Notes under the pieces: model-generated | What the model was told of the DNA's origin: nothing | The model's database searches: none | Seen by the model: the letters and a program-made list of their open reading frames with translations, nothing else | Translations under genes and position numbers: made by a program | Assembly: GCA_018646625.1 (NCBI GenBank) | Contig: JABGUJ010000001.1 | Span: 535,265-599,264, forward strand | Length of the DNA stretch: 64,000 bases | Direction of reading: 5' to 3' | Source: Candidatus Woesearchaeota archaeon | Lineage (GTDB): Archaea > Nanobdellota > Nanobdellia > Woesearchaeales > JABGUJ01 | In this document: piece after piece, positions 33,361 through 43,602 of the stretch | Numbering within the stretch: the first letter of the stretch is position 1 | Layout of the letters: every line of letters starts with the position of its first letter

Positions 33361-34038
33361 ATGTCTATATTAAAAGAGAAATTAAGCTCTGCATTCAAGA
33401 AAAAGGAAGATAAAGAGCCAGAAGAGCGAGAACTTACTAATTCTGAACTTATTGAAGAAAAGGTTGCACACGGTGCAGTTTTAGTACGACTCATTTTTCA
33501 AATGGTTGGAGGTCCTAAAGAATACATTGAAGACCTTGCCAAGAAACATCTTGATCTTATTGAACAACATCCAGAATATAAAGTAATGAAACGAGAAGAA
33601 GAACCTATAGAAGACGCTGATGATGACATGTTCTCAACTATGGCTGAGATGGAAATACTTTTCAAAAATGTGCGAGAGGTAATGTTTTTCGTACTTGATC
33701 ACAAACCCTCTTCTATTGAGATTATAGAACCTGAGAAATTTACATTTCATGCAGGAGACTTTTCAACTTTATTCAACGATCTTCAAGCTAAACTACACAC
33801 ATTAGATGTTATGGTGAAAAATACCAGCGCTAAGAACAAGATACTAGAGACAAACGCCACACTTTTACTAAGAAACAACATCCTGATATGTATAAAGCAT
33901 TCGGAAGGATTAACCCAAGACGAACTTTCTAAAGCAACAGGTATTCCAAACGAACAACTAAAACCATTCCTTGAAAAACTCATAGTTCAAAATCTAGTAG
34001 AAGATAAAGACAAGAAATATAAACTTGTCAAAAAATAA
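33361..34038 (+). CDS. Conserved-type protein with C-terminal winged helix
   Basis: 225 residues, charged and helical; the C-terminal 60 residues read as a winged helix (CIKHSEGLTQDELSKATGIPNEQLKPFLEKLIVQNLVEDKDKKYKL). No catalytic motif. It lies 21 bases before scpB and may be part of the chromosome-segregation unit, but it does not look like ScpA. Function unknown. A TATA-like box near 33328-33337 suggests it starts the transcript. Confidence 0.65.
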   Translation: MSILKEKLSSAFKKKEDKEPEERELTNSELIEEKVAHGAVLVRLIFQMVGGPKEYIEDLAKKHLDLIEQHPEYKVMKREEEPIEDADDDMFSTMAEMEILFKNVREVMFFVLDHKPSSIEIIEPEKFTFHAGDFSTLFNDLQAKLHTLDVMVKNTSAKNKILETNATLLLRNNILICIKHSEGLTQDELSKATGIPNEQLKPFLEKLIVQNLVEDKDKKYKLVKK

Positions 34039-34059
34039 TTAGATGAACGGTGGTTCATT

Positions 34060-35169
34060 TTGGTTGATATACGAAAAGAGGTTGAAGCAATTCTATTTAT
34101 TAAAGGAGATTCCGTCACAGTAGACGACCTAGCGAAGCTTTTGAAGGTCAAAAATAAAGACGTAATAAGTGAAACAATAAAGGACATAAAACGCGATCTT
34201 GATTCCAGAGATTCTACAATTACCTTAGTAGAGACCCACAAAGGTTGGAAAATGGGTTTGAAGAACGATTATGTTCATGTTGCAAAGAATGTTTCTGTTG
34301 ACACAGAATTATCCAAATCATTGATGGAGACTTTAGCGGTGATTGCTTGGAAGCAACCAGCAACCCAATCTGACATAATAAAGGTTAGAACAAACAAAGC
34401 ATACGATGAAGTAAAACAACTTCTAGAAATGGGATTTATACAAAAAGAACGTTTTGGAAGAACATACCTTATCAGAGTAACACAAAAGTTCTTTGATTAT
34501 TTTGATTTACCTAAACAAGAAAATGTAAAAGATCTTTTCAAAGATGTAAAAGGGCTGGAAGCATTACAAAAAGATGACGTCGAGGAGAAAAGACTTCTTG
34601 CTGAAGAATTAGGTCCTGACGCTGTAGGCATTAAAACATATGGTTCAATATCTACGCCTAATGAAATAAAAAAAGCAGAACAACTTATTGGAGAACACTT
34701 GGGCAACCTTGAAGTTTTTGACGAACCTATGCGAGAACAAGAAGAAGTTCAGATGCCTGAAGTTATCACTTACAATACTGAATCCGGATCTGGAGAAGAA
34801 CCGGAAGTTGAGAATCAAGAAGTTGAACAATCTTCTTCAGAACCTAATCAAGAACCTACTTTCAATTCACAGGCCAAACCTGTACAGGATGATACGCCTG
34901 AAGATGGTTTAACTGATTTATTTAGGAAAACTGCTGAAGATGTTGAAGATTTGCCGCAGATTAATTTATCTGAACCAAGAAAACCATTACAGGAAGAACC
35001 TGAAGAAGAGCTTAAAGAAGAACCTGATACTGCTGAAATAGATGATAATGAAGGAAAAGTTAAAAAAGAGGAAGAACCTAATGAACACGGTGATCTGAGC
35101 ACTCCTGTACATTCGGAGCCCGAAGATCATGGGGACCTTCCAAAAGAAGACCCTAACGGTGATGTATAA
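34060..35169 (+). CDS. scpB: ScpB-like segregation and condensation protein with acidic tail
   Basis: 369 residues starting at TTG 34060, six bases after GGTGG. Residues about 1-165 form the two winged helices of ScpB: VEAILFIKGDSVTVDDLAKLLKV, then LSKSLMETLAVIAWKQPATQSDIIKVR and GFIQKERFGRTYLIRVTQKFFDYF. ScpB binds SMC through ScpA in chromosome condensation. The remaining 200 residues are a disordered Glu/Pro-rich acidic extension that is not part of the family. The next gene starts at the base after its stop. Confidence 0.87.
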   Translation: MVDIRKEVEAILFIKGDSVTVDDLAKLLKVKNKDVISETIKDIKRDLDSRDSTITLVETHKGWKMGLKNDYVHVAKNVSVDTELSKSLMETLAVIAWKQPATQSDIIKVRTNKAYDEVKQLLEMGFIQKERFGRTYLIRVTQKFFDYFDLPKQENVKDLFKDVKGLEALQKDDVEEKRLLAEELGPDAVGIKTYGSISTPNEIKKAEQLIGEHLGNLEVFDEPMREQEEVQMPEVITYNTESGSGEEPEVENQEVEQSSSEPNQEPTFNSQAKPVQDDTPEDGLTDLFRKTAEDVEDLPQINLSEPRKPLQEEPEEELKEEPDTAEIDDNEGKVKKEEEPNEHGDLSTPVHSEPEDHGDLPKEDPNGDV

Positions 35170-36057
35170 ATGGCAAAAAAAGACCTTTTCAACGATCTAT
35201 TCGACCAATTAAAGAAAGGGGTTGAAAAAGAAAAGGGCGAAAAGGCCAATAAAGATTCTAAAGAACCCATCAACAAGGACCCTACTTTAAACATTAGGCT
35301 TGGTGCTTGCTATTTTCTTTACTTCATAATTGTTCTTTACATTACTATTAGTGCAAAAGAAAGTATAGGCAATGTTGCGATTGGATTCAGTGCTTCACTA
35401 TTAAGTTTGATTATATTTACAATATTAGTATTAAGAATCAACAAAAGAATTCTTGAACATTTTATAATTACAATTGTTGCAACAACCGTAATATTCTTCT
35501 TAGGTTTAAGAGAAATTGCAACGGGCATGGACATTCCGCAACTTGCTGTACTAAACTTAGCAATATCTTTTTTCTTCATATTGATATTATTAATTCATGT
35601 TCCTAAATCTGATGAAGAAAATCCTGAAGATGAAGATGGTGTATTAGTTGAACCGGAAGTAAGAGAAAACGTAGACTATTCATCCGATTATTCTTTTGCG
35701 CCGACTCACAACGTCGAGCATCAACATGTTCAATATGTTCGTCATAAAAAAACAAAAAAGAAACCTAAGAAAGCAAATAAACACCCACACATTGAAGATC
35801 TTAGAACTTCTGAAAGTTCGCATTTAGATATTGAAGACTTGAGGTTGGATGCTCAGCCTGGTGAGTTTGATATGGCTGTGCCTGAACAATTCACAACATC
35901 TAAAGAAAGATATTTTGCAAAAATTGCGGGAACAAAATATCACGAACCTGGCTGTATGATTGGAGAAAAAATTGCAGAGCAAGATAGAATTTGGTTCTCA
36001 TCAAAAGAAGAAGCAGAAGATCAAGGATTAACACCTTGTAGAATTTGCGTACCCTAA
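35170..36057 (+). CDS. Membrane protein with C-terminal Ada-like zinc-binding motif
   Basis: 295 residues. A charged N-terminus, four hydrophobic segments between about 40 and 140, a His/Lys-rich linker (HKKTKKKPKKANKHPHIEDL) and a C-terminal domain AKIAGTKYHEPGCMIGEKI...WFSSKEEAEDQGLTPCRICVP. The pattern YH-x-P-x-C ... F-x-S-x2-EA-x2-G-x3-C-x2-C is the Ada metal-binding signature, normally with four ligands; here His/Cys and CxxC supply them. It directly follows scpB. Confidence 0.7.
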   Translation: MAKKDLFNDLFDQLKKGVEKEKGEKANKDSKEPINKDPTLNIRLGACYFLYFIIVLYITISAKESIGNVAIGFSASLLSLIIFTILVLRINKRILEHFIITIVATTVIFFLGLREIATGMDIPQLAVLNLAISFFFILILLIHVPKSDEENPEDEDGVLVEPEVRENVDYSSDYSFAPTHNVEHQHVQYVRHKKTKKKPKKANKHPHIEDLRTSESSHLDIEDLRLDAQPGEFDMAVPEQFTTSKERYFAKIAGTKYHEPGCMIGEKIAEQDRIWFSSKEEAEDQGLTPCRICVP

Positions 36058-36059
36058 AG

Positions 36060-36200
36060 ATGTTTCTAGTAATGTGTCCAAACTGTGGAAACAAAATGAA
36101 AACTAACCCCATTTCTAAGATAGTATCTGATAAAAGAAAGAGATGTGTTTATTGCGGAAAATCATTCAAAATCAGGGATCATATTCTCAAAGACCTATAA
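36060..36200 (+). CDS. Zinc-ribbon microprotein
   Basis: 46 residues, ATG at 36060 three bases after the upstream stop, TAA at 36198. Two Cys pairs, CPNCG and CVYCGK, about 27 residues apart, form a zinc ribbon; the rest is basic (SDKRKRC, FKIRDHILKDL). It could bind nucleic acid or a protein. It is last in the 33361-36200 unit. Confidence 0.65.
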   Translation: MFLVMCPNCGNKMKTNPISKIVSDKRKRCVYCGKSFKIRDHILKDL

Positions 36201-36284
36201 TTCTGCCAAGATTCAGTAACTCCTCTATATGACGCCAATTTTAGCTCCTGTTCTTGCCGTTTTCGGAACACTGAAGTGCCCGAA

Positions 36285-36323
36285 TTATTAACGCAGGGGG
36301 CCCCTACTGCCCCTAATTAATAA
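36285..36323. promoter_or_regulatory. Large dyad upstream of the gyrA TATA box
   Basis: Outer arms TTATTAA and TTAATAA (36285-36291, 36317-36323) flank a GC-rich core with a second pair, GGGGC/GCCCC. It lies just before the TATA-like box TTTATAAA at 36329-36336. It may be a regulatory site or the terminator of the 33361-36200 unit. The 36201-36425 gap holds no ORF; besides this it contains a leader of about 60 bases with a small TTGAGG/CCTCAA repeat. Confidence 0.4.
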
Positions 36324-36425
36324 CAACATTTATAAATGGACTCGTCTTTTTCAGATATAGTTTGAGGCTAATTCTATCCTCAATGATCGACTGCAATTAG
36401 AATTAAAACTAGTGATTATATCAAA

Positions 36426-38891
36426 ATGGAAGAACCAACACAACCAAACGAGCCAGGAGTTGACGAATCTAGCGATAGAGTCTCTAACGTGCTTGTAGAA
36501 GGCGTTATGCAAAAGTCCTTTTTAGACTATGCTATGGCAGTTATTGTGTCTCGAGCTCTTCCTGATGTGCGTGATGGATTAAAGCCAGTACACAGAAGAA
36601 TTCTATATTCCATGCATGATTCTGGTTTTTTACACAACAAACCATTCAAAAAATCCGCAAGAATTGTGGGTGACGTGTTAGGTAGATACCACCCTCATGG
36701 TGATACTGCTGTTTATGATAGCATGGTGAGAATGGCTCAAGATTTTTCATTACGTTATCCTATGATTGATGGTCAGGGTAACTTCGGTAGTGTTGATGGT
36801 GACAATGCAGCTGCAATGAGATATACTGAAGCACGTTTATCAAAATTCGCCGAACAACTCATGATTGATATTAAGAAGAATACTGTTGACTTTCAACCAA
36901 ACTTTGATGGTTCATTAAAGGAACCAATAGTTATTCCATCTAAAGCACCAAGTCTTTTACTTAACGGTTCATCCGGTATTGCTGTTGGTATGGCGACAAA
37001 CATTCCGCCACATAACTTAGTCGAAGTTTGCGACGGTATTACTGAATTTATAGACAATCCCGAAATTACAATTGAAGAACTTAACAAACATATCAAAGGT
37101 CCTGACTTTCCAACTGGTGCAGAGATTCAAGGTACTGGCGGAATACGAAACGCATATGCAACAGGACGAGGAAAAGTAAAAGTCAAAGCGGTAATGGATG
37201 TTGAAGAAATCAAAGGTAAACAAAGACTTATTGTTAATGAGATTCCTTACATGGTTAACAAAGCCATGCTTATAGAACAAGTTGCAAATTGTGTCAAAGA
37301 GAAAAAGATAACGGGCATTTCTGATATACGGGATGAGTCCGATAGAGATGGAATGCGTATCGTCATTGAACTAAAGAAAGACGCAAACCCGACTGTTATC
37401 ATAAATCAACTTTACAGTTATACTAGAATGAGAGTTACCTTCGGTATGAATATGGTTGCTCTTGTTAATAACGTTCCTAAGACTCTTAATCTAAAAGAGA
37501 TGGTGCACTACTTTGTAGAACACCGAAGAGAAGTCATAAAACGAAGAACACAATTTGATTTAACTAAAGCTGAAGAACGTGTACACATTCTTGAAGGATT
37601 GATCGTTGCTTTAGATAACATTGATCAGATTATTCAGAAAATCAAAAAGTCGACAGATACTGCTGCAGCAATGAGCATGTTAGTTGCAGACTATTCATTA
37701 ACCGAACCACAATCAAAAGCAATACTTGAGATGCGTTTACAGAAATTATCATCACTTGAACAAGATTCAATCAGAGCTGAACATACTTCATTACTTGAAG
37801 TTATCTCAAACTTAAAATCTATCCTTGATTCTGAAGACAAAGTTAGCGACATGATCAAAGCAGATTTAGCAGAGATAAAAGATTCTTATGGTGATAACAG
37901 AAGAACAGAGATTTCAATTGGAGACGAACAAGATGAGGAAGTAGACATTGGTTCTTTAATTGAAGAAGAAGAAGTTGTAGTCACCATCTCACACCGAGGT
38001 TACATTAAGAGAGCTCCTCTTCAACAGTATAAACAACAACAACGTGGCGGCAGAGGAATCATTGCAGCTAAAAGCAAAGATGAAGATTTTATAGAATCAC
38101 TGTTCACATCATCCACTCACTCTTACATTTTATTTTTTACAAACAAAGGTCAAGTATATTGGAAAAAAGTATACGAGATTCCCGAAGGATCAAGACAAGC
38201 AGCGGGTAAAGCTATTATCAATCTTATCAGAATAGAACGAGATGAGAAAATAACTGCATTTGTTCCAGTTAAAGAATTTAGCAAAGATCAGTTCCTTGTT
38301 CTTGCAACAAAGCGAGGTATTGTCAAGAAAACAGCATTATCTGAATATTCTCGACCAAGAAAAGGTGGCATTATTGCAATCAACTTAGAAGATGAAGATC
38401 AATTAATTGGTGCAAGGATCACAGACGGTACCAGAAACATTATGATTTCTACTAAGAACGGTTTGGCAATTAGATTTGACGAAAAAAACGCCAGAGCGAT
38501 AGGTAGAACTTCTAAAGGTGTTAAGGGTATTGAACTTAAAGGGGATGATGAAGCTGTAAGTATGCTAATCCCAGATGAAAATCAAAAAATACTAACCATT
38601 ACTGAAAACGGATATGGTAAAAGAACTGATGTTGAAGAGTACAGAATTATCGGCAGAGCCGGAAAAGGTGTGATAAATATACAATGTTCCGATAGAAACG
38701 GCGATGTTGTTGCAGTGAAAGCAGTAAACGACGCAGATGATGTTATGTTCATAAGCCAAAACGGAATCATGATCCGAACACCAGTACAAGGAATTTCAAC
38801 AATTGGAAGAAACACTCAAGGAGTACGATTAATGAAACTTGGATCTGATGATAAGGTAGTTGCTTCCGCAATTATTGTAACAGATGATTAA
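36426..38891 (+). CDS. gyrA: DNA gyrase subunit A (bacterial type)
   Basis: 821 residues. It forms the DNA-cleaving part of gyrase, which adds negative supercoils with GyrB and ATP. The catalytic tyrosine is Tyr133 in [12 protein letters not shown]; also [29 protein letters not shown] and QPNFDGS. The C-terminal beta-pinwheel has six repeats, and the GyrA-box is present as QQQRGGRGI, marking gyrase rather than topoisomerase IV. Gyrase in archaea is of bacterial origin. gyrB is not adjacent. It is convergent with the gene at 38888. Confidence 0.95.
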   Translation: MEEPTQPNEPGVDESSDRVSNVLVEGVMQKSFLDYAMAVIVSRALPDVRDGLKPVHRRILYSMHDSGFLHNKPFKKSARIVGDVLGRYHPHGDTAVYDSMVRMAQDFSLRYPMIDGQGNFGSVDGDNAAAMRYTEARLSKFAEQLMIDIKKNTVDFQPNFDGSLKEPIVIPSKAPSLLLNGSSGIAVGMATNIPPHNLVEVCDGITEFIDNPEITIEELNKHIKGPDFPTGAEIQGTGGIRNAYATGRGKVKVKAVMDVEEIKGKQRLIVNEIPYMVNKAMLIEQVANCVKEKKITGISDIRDESDRDGMRIVIELKKDANPTVIINQLYSYTRMRVTFGMNMVALVNNVPKTLNLKEMVHYFVEHRREVIKRRTQFDLTKAEERVHILEGLIVALDNIDQIIQKIKKSTDTAAAMSMLVADYSLTEPQSKAILEMRLQKLSSLEQDSIRAEHTSLLEVISNLKSILDSEDKVSDMIKADLAEIKDSYGDNRRTEISIGDEQDEEVDIGSLIEEEEVVVTISHRGYIKRAPLQQYKQQQRGGRGIIAAKSKDEDFIESLFTSSTHSYILFFTNKGQVYWKKVYEIPEGSRQAAGKAIINLIRIERDEKITAFVPVKEFSKDQFLVLATKRGIVKKTALSEYSRPRKGGIIAINLEDEDQLIGARITDGTRNIMISTKNGLAIRFDEKNARAIGRTSKGVKGIELKGDDEAVSMLIPDENQKILTITENGYGKRTDVEEYRIIGRAGKGVINIQCSDRNGDVVAVKAVNDADDVMFISQNGIMIRTPVQGISTIGRNTQGVRLMKLGSDDKVVASAIIVTDD

Positions 38892-39376
38892 CTAATATCT
38901 CTAATTCTGCCTACCAAAATAGAATGTTTATCGTTTAATTGATGCAATACTGTTCTTGCCATCTCATCAAACGCATAAGTTTTATCTCTACTTTCTTTTG
39001 CATGAAATTTCAACACAACATCAATATTTTCATCAATGATATCTCCTGCATCTCTTAACTTAGCTAATGATCCTAAGATTTCAGTATAATGTCTTACTGT
39101 TTCATGATCTCGGTCATTTTGCATTTTGTATATGGTTTCATCTAAATCATCAACTAATGGTTTAGTTATTTTTTGAAATCTACTCACATCACAATGCAAA
39201 ACATACAACAACTGAAGAACGGATCTATTGATTAGTATATCTTCTGGAAGTCTGTCTCCATAGTTATACTTCTCAACTAAATGATTTACCCATCCTCTTT
39301 CTTTATCTGTTAAAAGAGTTGCAAACTCATAGTTCTTGAAAATATTCTGCCATTTAAGTTTCCTAATGCTGATCAT
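38888..39376 (-). CDS. Unrecognised helical protein
   Basis: 162 residues, soluble, almost entirely helical by composition (many Leu, Asp, Glu, Arg). It starts [13 protein letters not shown] and contains [27 protein letters not shown]. No motif recognised. The stop overlaps that of gyrA by four bases, convergent. Its promoter region (39377-39410) may overlap that of the divergent RNA methylase. Confidence 0.62.
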   Translation of the reverse strand: MISIRKLKWQNIFKNYEFATLLTDKERGWVNHLVEKYNYGDRLPEDILINRSVLQLLYVLHCDVSRFQKITKPLVDDLDETIYKMQNDRDHETVRHYTEILGSLAKLRDAGDIIDENIDVVLKFHAKESRDKTYAFDEMARTVLHQLNDKHSILVGRIRDIS

Positions 39377-39473
39377 GGAACTATTATAACCCTTGATTTA
39401 TTTAAAATTTGCCATTATGGCCTCTCTACCCCTAAACAGAGTATTTATAAATCCCTTAAAATCTCGCAATTCT

Positions 39474-40583
39474 ATGTATGGATTCACAATTGTACCAAGA
39501 AAGCTAGAACCTCAAGCTAAGACTGAGGTAGACAGTATTCTAAATACGACTTCTGAGCCAATTGGTGATGGTGTTGTCAAATTTCCAATTAAAGATCTAA
39601 AAGAACTTTGTAAACTAAGTTACTTATCGCAATCCGCATACAGAGTATTATTCTATTTAGGGGAATTCAAATTTAAAAACCTAAAAGATCTTGAAGAAAA
39701 AGCAAAAGAGATAGATTTCTCTGAGTTTGTTAAACCAAACAAAACATTTGCAGTCAGATGTAAACATGTAACTGAAGTTCCTTCTTCCAGAGAGATTGAA
39801 CATCTTATTGGATCCCACATAAATGGCAAAGTGAATCTTGACAAACCGGATATTCCAATTTTAGCATATATTTGTGAAGATCGTTGTTACATCGGTGTAG
39901 ATTTCAGCGGAGATCTTGGGAGAAGAGAATACAGAATATTTACTCACTCAAGTGCTATGGCTGGACCTGTAGCTTTTTGTTTAAACGTACTTGCGGGTTT
40001 CAAAAAAGGAGATACATTACTTGATCCTTTTGTTGGCTGTGGTACTATTCCAATTGAAGCTGCACTTCATGCATCAAAATTCTCGGTTAATCATTTTCAA
40101 AAAGACAAATTCAAATTTTCTAAGATTATTGATGGTGTGGATGAAGATTTTCTAGAAAATCTTGATAAAGAATCAAAACTTCCAGAAAAACAAACGATCT
40201 TTGGATATGATCATCTTTTACGTCATGTTACTGCAGCTAAAAAGAATGCCAAGATTGCAGGAATTCTTAAAACAGTCTACATTTCAAAAGTTAGCACTGA
40301 ATGGCTTGACGCGAAGTTCAAGAAAGGCCAAGTAGATATGATTGTAACCGATCCGCCTCAAGTATCTAGACAGGTAAATCCCAAAGATGCTGAGAAGATT
40401 TTGGATGAATTTTTCTATCAATGTGCTTATGTTTTGAACAAAGACGGATGTGTTGTTTTATCCTTACATTCTACTGATAAAGTGGTAGAAAAAGCCGAGA
40501 AACACAACTTCAAACTAGAACTAAAACAAGAATATTACCAAGGAAAACAAAAGCACTTTGCTCTTAAGTTTAAAAAATCATAA
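39474..40583 (+). CDS. THUMP-domain RNA (guanine-N2) methyltransferase, Trm14/RlmL type
   Basis: 369 residues from ATG 39474, where the TATA-like box TATTTATAAA (39442-39451) gives a leaderless start; a start at 39393 would lie upstream of it. N-terminal THUMP-like region (about 1-150), then a Rossmann methylase: LLDPFVGCGTIPIEAALHA, a YDHLLRHVTAAKKNAKIAG element and the catalytic MIVTDPPQ. The DPF-x-GCGT and D-P-P motifs fit N2-guanine tRNA/rRNA methylases. The usual N/D-PP-Y/F has Gln in place of the aromatic residue, so activity may differ. Confidence 0.82.
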   Translation: MYGFTIVPRKLEPQAKTEVDSILNTTSEPIGDGVVKFPIKDLKELCKLSYLSQSAYRVLFYLGEFKFKNLKDLEEKAKEIDFSEFVKPNKTFAVRCKHVTEVPSSREIEHLIGSHINGKVNLDKPDIPILAYICEDRCYIGVDFSGDLGRREYRIFTHSSAMAGPVAFCLNVLAGFKKGDTLLDPFVGCGTIPIEAALHASKFSVNHFQKDKFKFSKIIDGVDEDFLENLDKESKLPEKQTIFGYDHLLRHVTAAKKNAKIAGILKTVYISKVSTEWLDAKFKKGQVDMIVTDPPQVSRQVNPKDAEKILDEFFYQCAYVLNKDGCVVLSLHSTDKVVEKAEKHNFKLELKQEYYQGKQKHFALKFKKS

Positions 40584-40632
40584 AGCTTAAATACCTATTT
40601 TCTCTGAATTCATTAAAAGGGGTGATCATAGC

Positions 40633-40968
40633 TTGTCTTTAAAGGCCAGAGTACCAAATGCATTTGAAAAGATAATTCTTGTTGTAGGTATATTCATTAT
40701 CTTCATAGGTTACTTGATGATTCATCAAGAGGTTATCAGCACAGGCTTTAATTGGGACGCTATCCAAACAATTCTTATGTGGTTATTCCTTATCGCCGTA
40801 ATCATACTTTTGGCGGTTAATGAAAACATGAAAGAAGAGCTAATCTTAATTTCTCAATATCAACTTCAAGAACTTAAGTTGCTTGCGAGAGAAGAAAAGA
40901 AAGATCTAACTCTCAACGAAAAAGAGATCAAACTCCTCAAGAGCATTGCAAAAAAGAAAAGGCTGTGA
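40633..40968 (+). CDS. Small two-helix membrane protein
   Basis: 111 residues starting at TTG 40633, eight bases after GGGGTG. Two membrane helices (about 12-33, 45-62) and a C-terminal Lys/Glu-rich helix (ELKLLAREEKKDLTLNEKEIKLLKSI). No family recognised. It is convergent with the RNase P RNA gene. Confidence 0.65.
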   Translation: MSLKARVPNAFEKIILVVGIFIIFIGYLMIHQEVISTGFNWDAIQTILMWLFLIAVIILLAVNENMKEELILISQYQLQELKLLAREEKKDLTLNEKEIKLLKSIAKKKRL

Positions 40969-40983
40969 TTTCTATTAAAAAAA

Positions 40984-41303
40984 TGGTGTAGAGTTAGATA
41001 AGCCACCTTCTGTGCTACCCAAAACATTATCCTGTAATGTCGATGGTAGTTGTTGACATTCTACTTAGCGTCTCAAAGGACTTGCACAAGCAAGGGCTCA
41101 CCGTTTCATCCATTCCATGAAAAACGTCAGGAGGTTAACTCAAAACAGTCGCCTGTTTCTTCGCATCCATCATCCTAAATCATGGTGGTCTCGTTTCTGA
41201 GTGGTTGCCGTCCCTTTCAGGACCTTCCTTCCGAAAGTTGCTACGATAGTGGGTGGACTTTCCTCAGCACAAGCCGGGAGTCAACTCTAACCACTACACC
41301 GCC
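40984..41303 (-). ncRNA. rnpB: RNase P RNA
   Basis: About 320 bases on the minus strand. The 5' conserved core GAGGAAAGUCC (P4 region, near 41255-41265) and the 3' conserved ACAGAAGGUGGCUUAU pair across the molecule, and the ends GGUGUAG.../...CUACACC form P1. A T-run follows the 3' end. A TATA-like element (GTTATTTAAACC read on the minus strand) lies about 25 bases before the 5' end. It is the catalytic RNA that matures tRNA 5' ends. Exact termini are estimated. Confidence 0.92.
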
Positions 41304-41401
41304 TTCTTTGCTAATCAAGGGGTTTAAATAACTTCCTATTTACAACCGCCCAGTGGCGATTTAAAGTAAGATTTAAATATTAATTATCAACTTTCCAGAA
41401 C

Positions 41402-42811
41402 ATGCAAACGCATGATTTGGGGGAACTATTAGAACGAAAACCTGCTGATATTAGCATAAGCGATCTTCTAGGAGAACATGCCAAACAACACCCAATACGT
41501 TGTGGGGACATACATTACATTAAACTTCCAGGTCTGGAAGAAGAAAAAAGAAGGCTTCTTCATCCACTTCAAACTGGCGGGTACAATTGGAGCGAGTTTT
41601 CAGGTCCATTTGTTAATACCCGTGGATCAACTTTCAATTGGGTTTGTGTTTCTAAAGATCACGAAACAGTATATGCGAAAGCACCCGGTTTGATGAGATT
41701 ACAAAGAATAAAACAACTTAGCATTCTTGCAAATCCTATGTTGGCTCCAACTGAACAATGTTGTCATGATTTGATTTTTACACACACTAGAGAAGAACAT
41801 AGCCAACTAGCTGCGGCTTACGCAGAAACAATGATGCGTCTTAGCGGTAGATCTGATGATGATACAAAGAAAGTGGTGGTTGCGGCTTTACTTCACGACG
41901 TTGCAACTGTTGCGGGTGGTGACGCTATGAAAATGGTTGCGCCAAAGGAACTTGATGAAGAGATGCTTGCAGAACGAGTTCTAAAACGAGATCCTGTTTT
42001 GCCTTTTTTACAAGAAGAAAAACTTGATCCTGATGAGATACTTGCAATAATTAAGAATGAAGGTCTACTTGGTAAAGTGTTGGACTTAGTTGATAGATTA
42101 TCTTACACTGCACTAGATTCATTTCATTTTTGTGATTTGTATGACTTAGAAGATGAAGCTGTATCTGAATGGCCTGAACACATCCGTCACTATCATACCA
42201 AAGGAAAAGCCGCCGCCGACATTATGTACGCAAATCCTAATTTATTTGACTTCATTTTTTCATTTAGAGTTACCGATGAAGGGATTTGTTGCCAAGACCC
42301 TGATTCTTTAGGTAAATTCTTAGAACTAAGAGCAGTAATGCATCGCGATCTTTACATGGACGCTTTTGCTCATATATCTGAAGTTTTTCTTTCACCTTTC
42401 TGCGAGCACATCTATGAGAAGAAAGGGGTTGAGTGGTTACTTGAAGCCGATAATCGAGAACTCTATGATGAAGTTGCAGGGGTTGTAAGACGGAATTCTG
42501 GATTGGATGTAACCCCATGGATGGAAGGTTTACTTCGCAATTATGATGTTTGTGTGGATGAACTATCAACGGATGATGATGTTACTGTTTTCAAACGAAA
42601 ACTTATGCGACAAGGGAGAGTTGCGATAAAAGAATTAGATTTCAGAAGAGGATTCAACTCAAATACAAATCTTTTAGTTTGCACAGATGACAACGCAATA
42701 CCTTTCTATGTTGAACAACCAGAAGTTGCACAACGCATAGAACAAATAGTTGATCAGGTAAGAACAATCAGAGTTTATCACGCGCGACCTTACTTCAAAT
42801 CATTTCTTTGA
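41402..42811 (+). CDS. HD-domain phosphohydrolase
   Basis: 469 residues. GLMRLQRIKQLSI then FTHTREEHSQLAAAYAE (His133), VAALLHDVAT (His165-Asp166) and VLDLVDRLSYT (Asp231) give the H..HD..D metal set in the order found in dGTPase/SAMHD1-like HD proteins. The C-terminal half is unassigned. Substrate could be a nucleotide. It is Lys-poor. TATA-like box near 41370-41378 precedes the ATG. The last 12 bases overlap the convergent TrmB gene. Confidence 0.8.
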   Translation: MQTHDLGELLERKPADISISDLLGEHAKQHPIRCGDIHYIKLPGLEEEKRRLLHPLQTGGYNWSEFSGPFVNTRGSTFNWVCVSKDHETVYAKAPGLMRLQRIKQLSILANPMLAPTEQCCHDLIFTHTREEHSQLAAAYAETMMRLSGRSDDDTKKVVVAALLHDVATVAGGDAMKMVAPKELDEEMLAERVLKRDPVLPFLQEEKLDPDEILAIIKNEGLLGKVLDLVDRLSYTALDSFHFCDLYDLEDEAVSEWPEHIRHYHTKGKAAADIMYANPNLFDFIFSFRVTDEGICCQDPDSLGKFLELRAVMHRDLYMDAFAHISEVFLSPFCEHIYEKKGVEWLLEADNRELYDEVAGVVRRNSGLDVTPWMEGLLRNYDVCVDELSTDDDVTVFKRKLMRQGRVAIKELDFRRGFNSNTNLLVCTDDNAIPFYVEQPEVAQRIEQIVDQVRTIRVYHARPYFKSFL

Positions 42812-43522
42812 AACTTTCCAAATATTCCAGAACATCTGTCGATACTGTTCTGCTATAACTTTGGACTCTATCAGAAATCCTGTTGGCGCATCATTCCAAG
42901 AAATTATTAGTATTTTGTTTCTAAATATTCCCATATTAGGTGGTAAAGGAAAATCTGCATACCTTGGTTCAATATAATCAAATTCTCCATATAATCCTCG
43001 TTTGTACGACGGCACAACCCCGTACACTTTTAGTCCCATCTCTTGTCTTTTCTTATCATATTGCAAGTAAATTTTACCTACTGCTTCATCATACTCTTTT
43101 TCTTCTCCACCAAAAAACAAAAACTCATCACCTTTTTCTCCGTCAGAGATAAATGCTTGCAACATTGACTTTATTCCGCTTAATCCTTTATACACTTCCG
43201 ACTCTTCTTTATCTTCTGCTAGCCTTCTCTTTAATTCAAGTTCTGGAAGAATATTTTCTACTCTTCTCTCTCTGTCTTTTAGAATTTCTAATAAAAACTT
43301 TGGATCCGTTGCGGTGTAATGTTTTATTTTTCCTTTTTTTACAAACTTAATTAGTCCTTTCTCCAACAAAGTATTCAAGCAAGTATGTACGGTGGAGCTT
43401 TGTAACTTAGATTTCTCAATCACTCTGCCAACCTTTGATGTTCCAATTTCCAATAATGTCAAGTAGACTTTAGTTTCTCCTTTCGACAAACCAATTTCTT
43501 CAAACAACGCCTCATCAATCAT
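42800..43522 (-). CDS. TrmB-family transcriptional regulator (paralogue D)
   Basis: 240 residues from ATG 43522; a TTG three codons earlier falls inside the operator repeat. Winged helix at about 7-60 (IGLSKGETKVYLTLLEIGTS, SSTVHTCLNTLLEKGLIKF), helical linker, then the effector domain from SEVYKGLSGIKSML to MFWNIWKVSKK. A TATA-like box at 43545-43556 puts the transcription start at or near the ATG, with an inverted repeat in between. Divergent from the binding-protein gene at 43603. Confidence 0.9.
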   Translation of the reverse strand: MIDEALFEEIGLSKGETKVYLTLLEIGTSKVGRVIEKSKLQSSTVHTCLNTLLEKGLIKFVKKGKIKHYTATDPKFLLEILKDRERRVENILPELELKRRLAEDKEESEVYKGLSGIKSMLQAFISDGEKGDEFLFFGGEEKEYDEAVGKIYLQYDKKRQEMGLKVYGVVPSYKRGLYGEFDYIEPRYADFPLPPNMGIFRNKILIISWNDAPTGFLIESKVIAEQYRQMFWNIWKVSKK

Positions 43523-43542
43523 ACTCTCCAATACTGGAGAGT
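43523..43542. promoter_or_regulatory. Perfect 7-bp inverted repeat at TrmB start
   Basis: ACTCTCC (43523-43529) and GGAGAGT (43536-43542) around AATACT. The repeat abuts the ATG of the TrmB gene and ends next to its TATA-like box. It is the third such element beside a TrmB/binding-protein pair, but its arms differ from those at 5265 and 12331. Confidence 0.65.
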
Positions 43543-43602
43543 TATTATTTAAATTTATCTGATGATTTTAGCATATTGGGTATTTAGGCAGGAGGCGCTA
43601 AG

